DNA from: Burkholderiales bacterium
GTDB lineage: Bacteria > Pseudomonadota > Gammaproteobacteria > Burkholderiales > Burkholderiaceae_C
Reading direction: 5' to 3'
DNA: 64,000 bases
NCBI GenBank assembly: GCA_028868855.1
Contig: JAGWTR010000005.1
Span: forward strand, 214,495-278,494
Shown here: positions 16,502-24,643 of the stretch, piece by piece
Numbering within the stretch: the first letter of the stretch is position 1
How the letters are laid out: each line of letters begins with the position of its first letter
Program-made: the position numbers and the translations under genes
Notes under the pieces: model-generated
Seen by the model: only the letters and a program-made list of their open reading frames with translations
Told to the model about the DNA's origin: nothing
Databases searched by the model: none

Positions 16502-17640
16502 CAGTGAGCCCCCGCGCTCTTGGGGCGCCAGTCGCGGTACACATCCAGGTCGAAACCATCGGGGTAGTTCAGATAGCCCTGAGCGTGGCCCTTCTTGTCA
16601 GTCTCGCCATACTGCCAAATGATCTGCTTGGTGGCCCGATCAATCACGATCACGCGCTCACGCAGGTCGTCGGCGACGATGATGTCGCCCGTGTCGGGCA
16701 ACTCACGCGCCAATGAGGACTTGGTGAGCATGCCCTCGCCGGACTTGACGCGGTACTCCCAGCTCACCTTGCCGGTGAGTGGGTCAAAAATCACCACGCC
16801 ACCGGGCTCGGCAAAATCAGCCACGATCACCTGTCCGTCCTTGGTCATGAAAGCATCGGAGGGATAACTCACGCCCGGCGCCTGCACAGTCCACAGCAGC
16901 TTGCCTTCGCGCGTGATGCGCGAGATCCAGGAGCCGCGAATCTCGGACACCAGGATGTCACCATTGGGCAGCGGCGTAGCGCCATTGGGCGAATGGAGAG
17001 TGCGCGGAGGGTCGTGTCGACAATTACCGCTGCGGCCCCATTCGGTGGTGATCTTGCTGGTCTTGGGGTCGATGATCAGTACGCGACAGTTGCGGATGTC
17101 GGCCGTCAGGAAGCTCCCGTCCTCCATCAGGTGGGCGTCATCGGGGTAGTTCAGTCGCTGCCCCTTACCCGGCACATTGGGTTGACCAAAGGTCCACGTG
17201 ATGGCGCGCGTGTAGTAATCGACGATGTGCACGTCGTAGTTGTCCTCTTCACTCACCGCCAGACGCGTGCCATCGTGCGAGAAGTTGACGTCCTCGTTGC
17301 CACGGTAAACATCCAGGTTCGGCGATGCGAACTCCCAGACGATGCGCTTGTCCGGCGTGACCTCAATGAGCCGGTTATTGCGCCGGTCGGCGATCACGAT
17401 CGGGTAAGGCAGGGGCTTGCCCCAGGATGGCACGGGCTTGCGCCGATTGCCGGTCACTGGCGGCATGGGGGGCAGTGTCACGCCGCTCGACACGATGCCT
17501 GCGCCGAGCATGTCCTTGGTGACACGGACAGGCCTGTCCTCAGGCGCGGCCGCCTGGGTTGGCCATGACGCGCCAATGCAGGAAAGCAATGCCAGGACAC
17601 CGATGGCACGGCGCAGAGGCTGGTTTTTCAATGTGGGCAT
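16501..17640 (-). CDS. Exported beta-propeller protein
   Basis: 379 residues from the ATG at 17640, with a signal peptide (about 1-30, ending TQA-A). Repeated blades of about 45 residues carry motifs such as PIVIADRRNNRLIEV, VLIIDPKTSKIT, ISRITREGKLLWTV and VIVIDRATKQIIWQYG, the pattern of NHL/PQQ-like or arylsulfotransferase-like propellers; tryptophans and W-x-Y/F-G repeats suggest six or seven blades. No CXXCH is present. Coupled to the exported creatininase-like gene, so both probably serve the same periplasmic reaction, one perhaps as scaffold. Confidence 0.7.
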   Translation of the reverse strand: MPTLKNQPLRRAIGVLALLSCIGASWPTQAAAPEDRPVRVTKDMLGAGIVSSGVTLPPMPPVTGNRRKPVPSWGKPLPYPIVIADRRNNRLIEVTPDKRIVWEFASPNLDVYRGNEDVNFSHDGTRLAVSEEDNYDVHIVDYYTRAITWTFGQPNVPGKGQRLNYPDDAHLMEDGSFLTADIRNCRVLIIDPKTSKITTEWGRSGNCRHDPPRTLHSPNGATPLPNGDILVSEIRGSWISRITREGKLLWTVQAPGVSYPSDAFMTKDGQVIVADFAEPGGVVIFDPLTGKVSWEYRVKSGEGMLTKSSLARELPDTGDIIVADDLRERVIVIDRATKQIIWQYGETDKKGHAQGYLNYPDGFDLDVYRDWRPKSAGAH

Positions 17641-17731
17641 TCTCGATCTCTCACAGAGGTTTGAGGGTATGAATTCTCCAGCGCTGTCCAAGCCTCGGCA
17701 CTGCGCCAGATCATGCTTTTGCGGGTATGCA

Positions 17732-18343
17732 TCAGCGTGACACCACAATCGTCTGCGCGTCGTCGGCGTGCTCAAGGAGCAGCGTGCGAACACGGCCTTG
17801 CCACAGAAACTGGCAGAGCGTCACGTCCTCGGCCGTGGCGGTGCCATCAAGGCAGCGCGGCATCAGCCCCGCAAGCCGTGGGTCGGCCGGCACGCGATCG
17901 ATTCGGGCCGACACACTGACGGCCTGGGCTGTGTCGACCCGTGTGAAGCGAATCTGGGCTGGCATGTCCACGTCGAAGGCAATCAACCGACGCCGATCAA
18001 ACCGGCCGCCGATGCCCTTGAAACCGGTGTCGTCGGCCGCGCCAGTCAGGAAGCTCACGACGTTGGCCACCACACCCGTCACCCCCTCAAGCCGGTCCTT
18101 GCGCACCTCGACCCGAATGCCGCCACGCGCCGGCAGCGCATCGGGGTACAGCGCTGCCAGGGCTGCGCGCGTCATCAGGTAGGCCGACGCAACGGTCGGG
18201 CACGAATGTCCCGCCAGCTTCACGACGTCGGCGTAGCAATATTCGATGATCCCGTCCGGCGGCGCACCAAGAAACGCGGCGAGTGGGTCACGCACAGTGA
18301 TGCGAGGAGCGGCCTCGAAGAACTCGGGAAACTGCATGGTCAT
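17732..18343 (-). CDS. FmdE-like protein
   Basis: 203 residues from the ATG at 18343 (an ATG at 18337 is equally possible). Around residues 35-55 it has YCYADVVKLAGHSCPTVAS, matching the FmdE domain motif H-x-C-P in which His/Cys can bind a metal; FKGIGGRFDRR follows at about 110. FmdE is named from the methanogen formylmethanofuran dehydrogenase operon, but no C1-transfer genes are here and many bacteria carry stand-alone versions. It is divergent from the Nramp-like gene; metal homeostasis or trafficking is a plausible but unproved link. Confidence 0.7.
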   Translation of the reverse strand: MTMQFPEFFEAAPRITVRDPLAAFLGAPPDGIIEYCYADVVKLAGHSCPTVASAYLMTRAALAALYPDALPARGGIRVEVRKDRLEGVTGVVANVVSFLTGAADDTGFKGIGGRFDRRRLIAFDVDMPAQIRFTRVDTAQAVSVSARIDRVPADPRLAGLMPRCLDGTATAEDVTLCQFLWQGRVRTLLLEHADDAQTIVVSR

Positions 18344-18447
18344 CTCATCCGAAGGTGGTTTACCGAGGTTATCACCAGGCAGCGCCACCTGCCTTTCAGG
18401 GTCTTACGTGACGGACAATTATCCCCAGTGATTCGACAAGGGTGACC

Positions 18448-19698
18448 ATGCAAGACACATCGTGGATAAAGAGCCTTGGGCCTGGCTTGGTGACCGGCGC
18501 GGCCGACGATGATCCCAGCGGCATCGCGGCTTATTCTCAGGCGGGCGCCCAGTTCGGTTTTTCGATGCTGTGGACCATCTGGCTAACCTACCCGCTGATG
18601 GTCGCGATTCAGCTCATCAGCGCGCGCATCGGGCGCGTGAGCGGCCACGGCTTGTCCAGCAACATGCGCACGCATTACCCCGCGTGGCTGCTTTACGGGA
18701 TTGTTGGCCTGCTGGTGTTGGCCAACACGATCAATATTGCGGCCGACATCGCCGCCATGGGAGAGGCGCTGCGCCTCATTGTCGGGGGCAACGCCCATGT
18801 GTACGTGATTTTCTTTGGCGTGTTCTCGGCTGCTCTGCAGGTGCTTGTTCCCTACACGCGCTATGTCCACATCCTCAAGTGGCTGACGCTGGCCCTGCTG
18901 GCCTATGTCGGCACGGTGTTCGTGGTTCACGTCCCGTGGGCCGAGGTCTTGATGCAAACGTTCGCACCGCACTTGTCAATGAAGTCGGAATACATCACCA
19001 CCGTTGTGGCCGTGTTCGGCACCACCATCAGCCCTTACCTGTTCTTCTGGCAGGCCTCTCAAGAGGTCGAGGAGCAGAGAACCCACCCGGGTGAGTTGCC
19101 CCTCAAGGGCGCGCTGGAGCAGGCCGATGCCGCATTGCATCGCATCAAGGTGGACACCTCCATCGGCATGGCCTTTTCCAATCTCGTGGCTTTCTTCATC
19201 GTGCTGACCACGGCAGTCACGCTGAACTTGAACGGCATCACCGACATTCAGACCTCCGCGCAAGCGGCCAGTGCTTTGCGCCCGATCGCCGGCGAGTTTG
19301 CCTTCATGCTGTTCAGCCTGGGCATCATTGGCACCGGCCTGTTGGCCGTGCCGGTACTCGCCGGTTCAGCGGCTTACGCCATGGCCGGCGCATTCAAATG
19401 GGAAAGTAGCCTCGAACTCAAGCCATCGGCCGCCAGGAAGTTCTACAGCGTCATCGTGCTGTCGACCCTCACCGGCGTGGCCATCGGCTTCACCCCCATC
19501 GACCCGATCAAGGCCCTGTACTGGAGCGCGGTCATCAACGGCGTGATTTCGGTGCCAATCATGGTCGTCACCATGCTGATGGCGTCACGCTCGGACATCA
19601 TGGGACCGCTCGTGCTCAAACCCCGACTCAAGGCGGTGGGGTGGCTGTGCACCGGCACCATGGCGGTGGCCGTCGTGGCGATGTTCCTCACACTCTAA
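18448..19698 (+). CDS. Nramp-related membrane transporter
   Basis: 416 residues from the ATG at 18448 (a GTG lies two codons upstream). About eleven hydrophobic segments. The first has GAADDDPSGIAAYSQAG, the Nramp TM1 position where classical transporters have DPGN. The TM6 position reads TTISPYLFFWQASQE instead of the classical M-P-H-N motif, so the metal-coordinating Met is missing. It belongs to the divergent Nramp-related clade whose substrate is uncertain (Mg2+ or another cation is possible). It faces the FmdE-like gene across a shared promoter region. Confidence 0.8.
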   Translation: MQDTSWIKSLGPGLVTGAADDDPSGIAAYSQAGAQFGFSMLWTIWLTYPLMVAIQLISARIGRVSGHGLSSNMRTHYPAWLLYGIVGLLVLANTINIAADIAAMGEALRLIVGGNAHVYVIFFGVFSAALQVLVPYTRYVHILKWLTLALLAYVGTVFVVHVPWAEVLMQTFAPHLSMKSEYITTVVAVFGTTISPYLFFWQASQEVEEQRTHPGELPLKGALEQADAALHRIKVDTSIGMAFSNLVAFFIVLTTAVTLNLNGITDIQTSAQAASALRPIAGEFAFMLFSLGIIGTGLLAVPVLAGSAAYAMAGAFKWESSLELKPSAARKFYSVIVLSTLTGVAIGFTPIDPIKALYWSAVINGVISVPIMVVTMLMASRSDIMGPLVLKPRLKAVGWLCTGTMAVAVVAMFLTL

Positions 19699-19777
19699 AC
19701 GTCCGCATGAAATACTTCTGCTAAACCACGAACGCCGCGGGGAATGGAGCGAAAAATATCGCCGGGGCGCTGGGTAA

Positions 19778-20314
19778 TCACTTCATCTTCGACGGCAACT
19801 TGATTGTCTCGCCAGCCACCATGAAAGCGCCCTTCCCCCGGTGATGAAGAGTGCGCGGGTCCTTGAAGGCCGGGTCGATCCACGCCTTGAGCACCTCAAG
19901 CACAAAGAAGTTGTAGCGGTTCACGAGGCGCCCGTCGACCACCCGGCATTCCAGGTTGGCGTGGCACTCAGCAATCAAGGGTGCCCCAACCAGGGCAGCT
20001 GGCACCGGCGTCAAACCACAAACTTTGAACTTGTCCACCCGCCGACCCGAAGTGTTGCCGCAACGGACGACCTGTGCCGCCAACTCCACCGTCGGAATGT
20101 TGAGCACGCATTCGCGTGTCGCCTTGAGCGCATCGAAGCTGAAATCGCGACTACTGACGACACACCCCACCAGTGGCGGCTCGAACTCCATCATCGTGTG
20201 CCACGACATGGTCATGACGTTGGCGTGGCCTTTATGCGCCGTCGAAAGCAGCACCACCGGTCCCGGCTCCAACAAACCGTAGACCTTGGACAAGGGCAAG
20301 GCGCGCTTGCTCAA
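19778..20314 (-). CDS. Flavin reductase-like FMN-binding protein
   Basis: 178 residues from a TTG at 20314 that overlaps the stop of the YbhB gene (TTGA), with no ATG available before the conserved region. It has the split-barrel flavin reductase-like features GPVVLLST, NVMTMSWHTMMEFEPPLVGCVVS and later GRLVNRYNFFVLEVLKAW, a family that binds FMN and reduces flavin or metal using NAD(P)H. Coupled with YbhB and opposite the dienelactone hydrolase gene. No transmembrane or signal segment. Confidence 0.75.
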   Translation of the reverse strand: MSKRALPLSKVYGLLEPGPVVLLSTAHKGHANVMTMSWHTMMEFEPPLVGCVVSSRDFSFDALKATRECVLNIPTVELAAQVVRCGNTSGRRVDKFKVCGLTPVPAALVGAPLIAECHANLECRVVDGRLVNRYNFFVLEVLKAWIDPAFKDPRTLHHRGKGAFMVAGETIKLPSKMK

Positions 20315-20793
20315 TCCAACGCCCCTTTTTGCTGCGCCTTTTTGTACGTCCCCATCAGCTCCGCTGTGGCAAGCACGTGCTGCTTCATCGCGTGTTCCAG
20401 ATCCGCCTTGGTCGGCATGTGGAGGTCCACCAGCGTGGTGTCCAGTGCGTACAGCTTGAAGAAGTAGCGGTGGCGGCCAATCGGGGGGCACGGACCGCCG
20501 TACCGGGTGCGATTCCAATCGTTCAGCCCCTCTCGCGTGCCAGTGGGGAGCGGCTGGCCGCCTTCGGCCAGTCCGGTGATGCCAGGGGGGATGTCGATCA
20601 GCACCCAGTGCACCCAGGTTGTTTTCGGCGCAGCCGGATCCGGCGCATCCGGGTCGTCGACGATCAAGGTCAGGCTCTTGGTGTGGGGCGGGACACCGCT
20701 CCAGCTCAATGGCGGCGAGATATCCTGGCCCTCGCAGGTGTAGCGCACCGGAATGTCACCGTGATGGGCAAAAACGGTCGAGGTCAGGTCCAT
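20311..20793 (-). CDS. YbhB/YbcL family Raf kinase inhibitor-like protein (PEBP)
   Basis: 160 residues. Motifs of the bacterial PEBP family: YTCEGQDISPPLSWSGVP (the ligand loop), LIVDDPDAPD (about residue 44-53), WVHWVLIDIPP and YGGPCPPIGRHRYFFKLYALD (here at about 97-118). These proteins bind anions or small ligands; their cellular role in bacteria is not settled. It is the first gene of a two-gene unit with the flavin reductase-like protein, divergent from the hydrolase at 20966, with box E between. Confidence 0.88.
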   Translation of the reverse strand: MDLTSTVFAHHGDIPVRYTCEGQDISPPLSWSGVPPHTKSLTLIVDDPDAPDPAAPKTTWVHWVLIDIPPGITGLAEGGQPLPTGTREGLNDWNRTRYGGPCPPIGRHRYFFKLYALDTTLVDLHMPTKADLEHAMKQHVLATAELMGTYKKAQQKGALD

Positions 20794-20891
20794 GACTCAT
20801 CTCCTTGCTCGCCATGCGCGAGCGCCAAAGCTGCACCCTGTCGGGCAGCCTAGCAGTTCATCGCCACGCAGCCAAGCGGCCGCTCGAAACC

Positions 20892-20905
20892 TTGCGTGAG
20901 CGCAA
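20892..20905. promoter_or_regulatory. Candidate FNR-superfamily box E
   Basis: TTGCGTGAGCGCAA is a perfect inverted repeat (TTGCG / CGCAA). It lies between the divergent YbhB gene and the hydrolase. The inner CG resembles box C rather than classical FNR (TTGAT). No good -10 lies at class II spacing on either side. Confidence 0.4.
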
Positions 20906-20965
20906 GCCCCAGACGGGCCCCGGTGCGAAGATTTTTCATCAAAAAGCACACCAGAACGTCGCGCA

Positions 20966-21637
20966 ATGAAGGGAATCCTGATGCTCCATGAACACATCAC
21001 CATCGGACCACTGGCACTAGCCGGTGAACTCATCCTGCCCGGCAATGCGTGTGGTCTTGTCATATTTGCCCACGGCAGTGGCAGCAGCCGTCTGAGCCCG
21101 CGCAATCGTTTCGTGGCCCAGTCTTTACATTGGCGAAGGCTCGGCACCCTGCTGTTTGATCTGCTGACCGAGGCTGAAGCCGAGGATCGGACCAACGTTT
21201 TCAACATCCCGCTGATGGCGCACCGACTCGCTCAGGCCATCGACTGGGCACGCCTGCAAGATGACCGGATCGCTGCGCTGCCAATCGGTCTGTTCGGCGC
21301 CAGCACGGGAGCCGCAGCGGCACTCGTCACCGCCGCCGAACGGCCGAAAGATGTGTCTGCCGTGGTGTCGCGCGGCGGTCGACCCGACCTGGCCTCGACC
21401 GAACTTGAGCGTGTGCGCGCGCCCACCTTGCTGATTGTCGGGGGGGCCGATCCCGAAGTGCTTCGCTTGAACACGCAAGCGTATCGGCTGCTCAATTGCG
21501 AGAAGCGGCTGGAGGTGGTGCCACGGGCCACGCATTTGTTCGAGGAGGCCGGCACCTTGGAGCAAGTGGCCGAGGCCGCGCGCGACTGGTTCGCCAGCCA
21601 CCTCACCAGTCCGTCCGCGAGCAAGGCGCCGAATTGA
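20966..21637 (+). CDS. Dienelactone-hydrolase-like alpha/beta hydrolase
   Basis: 223 residues (an ATG at 20981 is a second candidate). The sequence has an oxyanion-site HGSGSSR (about residue 36), the nucleophile elbow GLFGASTGAAAAL (Ser at about 113), Asp in VGGADPEV (about 160) and His in ATHLFEE (about 191), a full catalytic triad. Members hydrolyse esters or lactones in the cytoplasm. Small family members like this are typically found in redox or stress gene sets. The gene ends 9 bases before the AraC remnant. Confidence 0.8.
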   Translation: MKGILMLHEHITIGPLALAGELILPGNACGLVIFAHGSGSSRLSPRNRFVAQSLHWRRLGTLLFDLLTEAEAEDRTNVFNIPLMAHRLAQAIDWARLQDDRIAALPIGLFGASTGAAAALVTAAERPKDVSAVVSRGGRPDLASTELERVRAPTLLIVGGADPEVLRLNTQAYRLLNCEKRLEVVPRATHLFEEAGTLEQVAEAARDWFASHLTSPSASKAPN

Positions 21638-21646
21638 CGTGGCTGG

Positions 21647-21865
21647 CTACTCAGGACGCAGGGAAGTTGCCGCCTCAGCCCGCTGCTGGCGCCAGGCCGC
21701 CGGATTGATGCCGGTCCATTCCCTGAAGGCGTGGCTGAATGAGCTTTGCTCTTGATATCCCAGCAGAAACGCGATCTCCGTCAGTGTCAGCGTGGCATTT
21801 TCTAGGTAGTGTTTGGCCAGTTCAATCCGGGTGGAATTGAGCACAGACTGAAAATTAGTGTCGGC
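21647..21865 (-). pseudogene. AraC-family regulator, C-terminal remnant
   Basis: About 70 codons, read leftward. It holds the second half of an AraC DNA-binding domain: FQSVLNSTRIELAKHYLEN, then the second HTH, LTEIAFLLGYQEQSSFSHAFREWTG, and a normal stop. The first HTH and the whole effector domain are missing; the coding similarity stops near 21865, where an unrelated sugar-kinase tail on the other strand begins. It is therefore a deletion remnant, not a functional gene. Confidence 0.75.
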
Positions 21866-21987
21866 ATCCCCAGCACGCTCGCATCTATCAGGAACTCTAC
21901 GACTGCGTGTATCAGCGCATGTACAAACAGCTCAAGCCGCTGTACCAAGAGATCGCACGCATCACCGGGTATCCCGCAGCACTGTGA
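21859..21987 (+). pseudogene. FGGY carbohydrate kinase, C-terminal remnant
   Basis: An open stretch of 42 codons read rightward, preceded by a stop at 21856 and ending in TGA at 21985-21987. It reads ARIYQELYDCVYQRMYKQ followed by LKPLYQEIARITGYP, the typical C-terminal tail of polyol or xylulose-type FGGY kinases. Nothing of the catalytic domains remains. It abuts the AraC remnant, suggesting a single deletion removed the interior of a polyol-use locus. Recognised from family knowledge, not from a search. Confidence 0.6.
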
Positions 21988-22061
21988 GCCACGGGGGCCT
22001 GAGCGCACCGCGTTATTCTTGCGTAGATCCATTTTCGTCAACCGAGATTGAGGAGCTCATC

Positions 22062-23066
22062 ATGCCGGTGAGAACAAACATGGCTTGCGTCACCCACGGA
22101 GCCGGCGGTCCGCCTTCCGTGCTGATGTTGAGCGAGTCAGCAGTGCCCCAATGCGGCCCTCAGGATGTCCTCATCCGCGTGGCATTCGCGGGTGTCAACC
22201 GACCCGACATCGCGCAGCGGCAAGGCAGCTACCCCCCACCGGCGGGCGCCTCACCGCTTCTCGGACTTGAAGTCTCGGGCGAGGTTGCTGCAGTGGGTGA
22301 GCAGGTGACCCGGTGGCGCCTGGGCGACCGGGTGTGCGCGCTGACCAACGGCGGAGGCTATGCGCAATACGCCACCGCCCCGCAAGGCCAGGCGCTTCCA
22401 GTGCCCAAGGGCCTGTCGCTGCTGGAAGCCGCCGCCCTGCCCGAAAACCACTTCACCGTCTGGAGCAACGTATTCGAGCGCGGCGCTCTGCGAGCGGGCG
22501 AATCCTTGCTGGTGCATGGTGGCTCCTCCGGCATTGGACTGACCGCCATCCAGCTCGCACACGCCAGGGGGGCAACCATCTTCACCACCGTAGGCAATCA
22601 AGAAAAAGCCGATGCCTGTACGCGTCTCGGCGCCGATGCAGCCATCAATTACAAAGAAGAGGATTTCGTCGAACGCGTGGCGCAATTAAGCAACGGCCGA
22701 GGTGTCGACGTGATCCTGGACATGGTCGGTGGCGACTACGTGCCCCGCAATCTAGAGGCCTTGGCCGAAGACGGTCGACTGGTCCAGATTGCGTTTCTCC
22801 ACGGCGTGAAGGCACAGATCAATTGCGCGACCCTGGTGATGAAGCGCCTGACCTTCACCGGCTCAACATTGCGCCCGCGCACCGCTGACGAGAAGGCACA
22901 CATCGCGAGCCAATTGAGCCAACAGGTCTGGCCCCTGCTGGAGTCTGGGCAAGTCCGAACGGTGATTCATGAGGTCTTCGACCTGGCCGAAGTGGCCCAA
23001 GCGCACGAACTGATGGAGTCGTCGCGGCACATCGGCAAAATCATGCTGAAGGTGGCCGGGGAGTAA
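22062..23066 (+). CDS. NAD(P)H quinone oxidoreductase, PIG3/QorA type
   Basis: 334 residues from the ATG at 22062 with AGGAG 6 bases before; longer frames upstream run through the kinase remnant. It is a zinc-free medium-chain reductase: N-terminal GroES-like fold with VAFAGVNRPDIAQRQG, then a Rossmann fold with LLVHGGSSGIGLTAIQLA (about 140-158). Such proteins reduce quinones with NADPH. Followed by tRNA-Ser on the other strand. Confidence 0.9.
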   Translation: MPVRTNMACVTHGAGGPPSVLMLSESAVPQCGPQDVLIRVAFAGVNRPDIAQRQGSYPPPAGASPLLGLEVSGEVAAVGEQVTRWRLGDRVCALTNGGGYAQYATAPQGQALPVPKGLSLLEAAALPENHFTVWSNVFERGALRAGESLLVHGGSSGIGLTAIQLAHARGATIFTTVGNQEKADACTRLGADAAINYKEEDFVERVAQLSNGRGVDVILDMVGGDYVPRNLEALAEDGRLVQIAFLHGVKAQINCATLVMKRLTFTGSTLRPRTADEKAHIASQLSQQVWPLLESGQVRTVIHEVFDLAEVAQAHELMESSRHIGKIMLKVAGE

Positions 23067-23096
23067 TTGGCCAGTGGTTGCCATGCCCCAGAAATG

Positions 23097-23118
23097 AAAA
23101 ACGGGGCACAAGGCCCCG
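23097..23118 (-). terminator. Terminator for the tRNA-Ser gene
   Basis: On the minus strand CGGGGC, loop CTTGT, GCCCCG, then TTTTT, 16 bases beyond the tRNA 3' end. It is a GC-rich 6-bp stem with a U-tract, so a typical intrinsic terminator. Confidence 0.7.
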
Positions 23119-23133
23119 CATTCACTAGCTTTT

Positions 23134-23224
23134 TGGCGGAGACGAAGGGATTCGAACCCTTGATGCGCTTTTGGCGCATACTCCCTTAGCAGGGGAGCAC
23201 CTTCGGCCACTCGGTCACGTCTCC
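23134..23224 (-). tRNA. tRNA-Ser (anticodon GCU)
   Basis: 91 nucleotides including an encoded CCA. The acceptor stem GGAGACG pairs with CGTCTCC, the anticodon stem-loop is CTCCC-CTGCTAA-GGGAG with anticodon GCT, a long variable arm (about 18 nt, pairing ATGCGCC-AAAA-GCGCAT) marks a class II tRNA, and the T arm holds GGTTCGAATCC. Decodes AGC and AGU. Confidence 0.97.
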
Positions 23225-23293
23225 AGCACCAGCGAAGATTGTAGCGGCAAAACCGCCAAAACATCCCCACCGCGCTTAAAACAACGGTTGAAA

Positions 23294-24550
23294 TCAGCCG
23301 CGAGGCTCTTCCAGCCCGAACGCCTTGTGCAGGGCACGCACGGCCAGTTCCATGTACTTCTCGTCCAGCACCACCGAGGTCTTGATCTCGCTGGTCGTGA
23401 TCATCTGGATGTTGATGTTTTCTTCAGCCAGGCAACGGAACATGGTGCTTGCGATACCCGAATGGCTGCGCATGCCAATGCCCACGATGGAAACCTTGCA
23501 GATCTTGGGGTCGCCCACGACCTTTTGCGCCCCCAGAGCGGGCACCACCTTGGCTTCCAGCAACTCAAGCGTGCGCGCATAGTCGTTGCGGTTCACGGTG
23601 AACGAGAAGTCGGTTTTGCCATCGTGAGACACGTTCTGAATGATCACGTCGATGTCAATGTTGGCCTCGGCCACCTTGCCCAGGATCTGGTAGGCAATGC
23701 CCGGGGTATCTGGCACACCGACCACGGTGATTTTGGCTTCATCGCGCGTGAAGGCGATGCCCGAGACAACGGCTTGTTCCATTTTTTCGTCTTCCTCAAA
23801 GCTGATCAGGGTGCCCGACGAGGCTTCTTCGTCGAGTGGAATATCCCAGGGCGTGAAGCTGGAGAGCACGCGCAAAGGCACACGGTATTTGCCGGCGAAC
23901 TCCACCGAACGGATCTGCAGCACCTTGGAGCCCAGGCTGGCCATTTCCAGCATTTCCTCAAAGCTGATGCTCTTAAGGCGCCGTGCATCGGGCACCACAC
24001 GGGGATCGGTGGTGTAGACGCCATCCACATCGGTGTAGATCAGGCATTCGGCCGCCTTCATGGCCGCCGCAATGGCCACCGCCGAGGTATCCGAGCCGCC
24101 TCGGCCCAGTGTCGTGATGTGACCTTCGGGGTCAACGCCCTGAAAACCGGTGACCACCACCACTTTGCCCGCAGCCAGATCGGCGCGCACACGGGCATCG
24201 TCAATGCTTTCGATGCGCGCTTTGGTAAAGGACGAATCGGTCTTGACCGGCACCTGCCACCCCGCATAGCTGACGGCCTCCAGGCCTTCGGCTTGCAAAG
24301 CGATGGACAAGAGCCCCACCGACACCTGCTCGCCGGTCGAGGCGATCATGTCCAGTTCGCGGGGGCTGGGGCGCTCGGAGATTTCCTTGGCCAGGCCAAG
24401 CAGGCGGTTCGTGTCGCCGCTCATGGCCGAGGGCACGACCACCAGTTGGTGGCCGGCGCGCACCCACTTCGCCACGCGTTTGGCCACGTTGCGAATGCGC
24501 TCGGTCGAGCCCATCGACGTGCCGCCGTATTTGTGAACAATCAGTGCCAT
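23294..24550 (-). CDS. lysC: Aspartate kinase
   Basis: 418 residues. Catalytic KYGGTSMG at residues 7-14, then TGFQGVDPEGHITTLGRGGSD (about 132-152) and YTDVDGVYTTDPR, followed by two ACT domains (about 265-420) for lysine/threonine feedback control. It makes aspartyl phosphate, the first step to Lys, Thr, Met and diaminopimelate. A methionine inside the protein at the ACT junction (KMEQAVVSG) could start a separate regulatory beta subunit, as in some aspartokinases. It is downstream of tilS. Confidence 0.95.
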   Translation of the reverse strand: MALIVHKYGGTSMGSTERIRNVAKRVAKWVRAGHQLVVVPSAMSGDTNRLLGLAKEISERPSPRELDMIASTGEQVSVGLLSIALQAEGLEAVSYAGWQVPVKTDSSFTKARIESIDDARVRADLAAGKVVVVTGFQGVDPEGHITTLGRGGSDTSAVAIAAAMKAAECLIYTDVDGVYTTDPRVVPDARRLKSISFEEMLEMASLGSKVLQIRSVEFAGKYRVPLRVLSSFTPWDIPLDEEASSGTLISFEEDEKMEQAVVSGIAFTRDEAKITVVGVPDTPGIAYQILGKVAEANIDIDVIIQNVSHDGKTDFSFTVNRNDYARTLELLEAKVVPALGAQKVVGDPKICKVSIVGIGMRSHSGIASTMFRCLAEENINIQMITTSEIKTSVVLDEKYMELAVRALHKAFGLEEPRG

Positions 24551-24643
24551 GTCAGATTTTGGAAGAAAAAAGGTCGCAGAACCAAACCCATGATTTTAGC
24601 CCGACCCACACTCGCCGCAAGCAAACACAGGCGTGAAGCGTGG

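Noticed and set aside
20930..20945. TTTTTCATCAAAAA as an FNR site
   Set aside because: Only one half-site; no symmetrical TTG partner at the proper distance.
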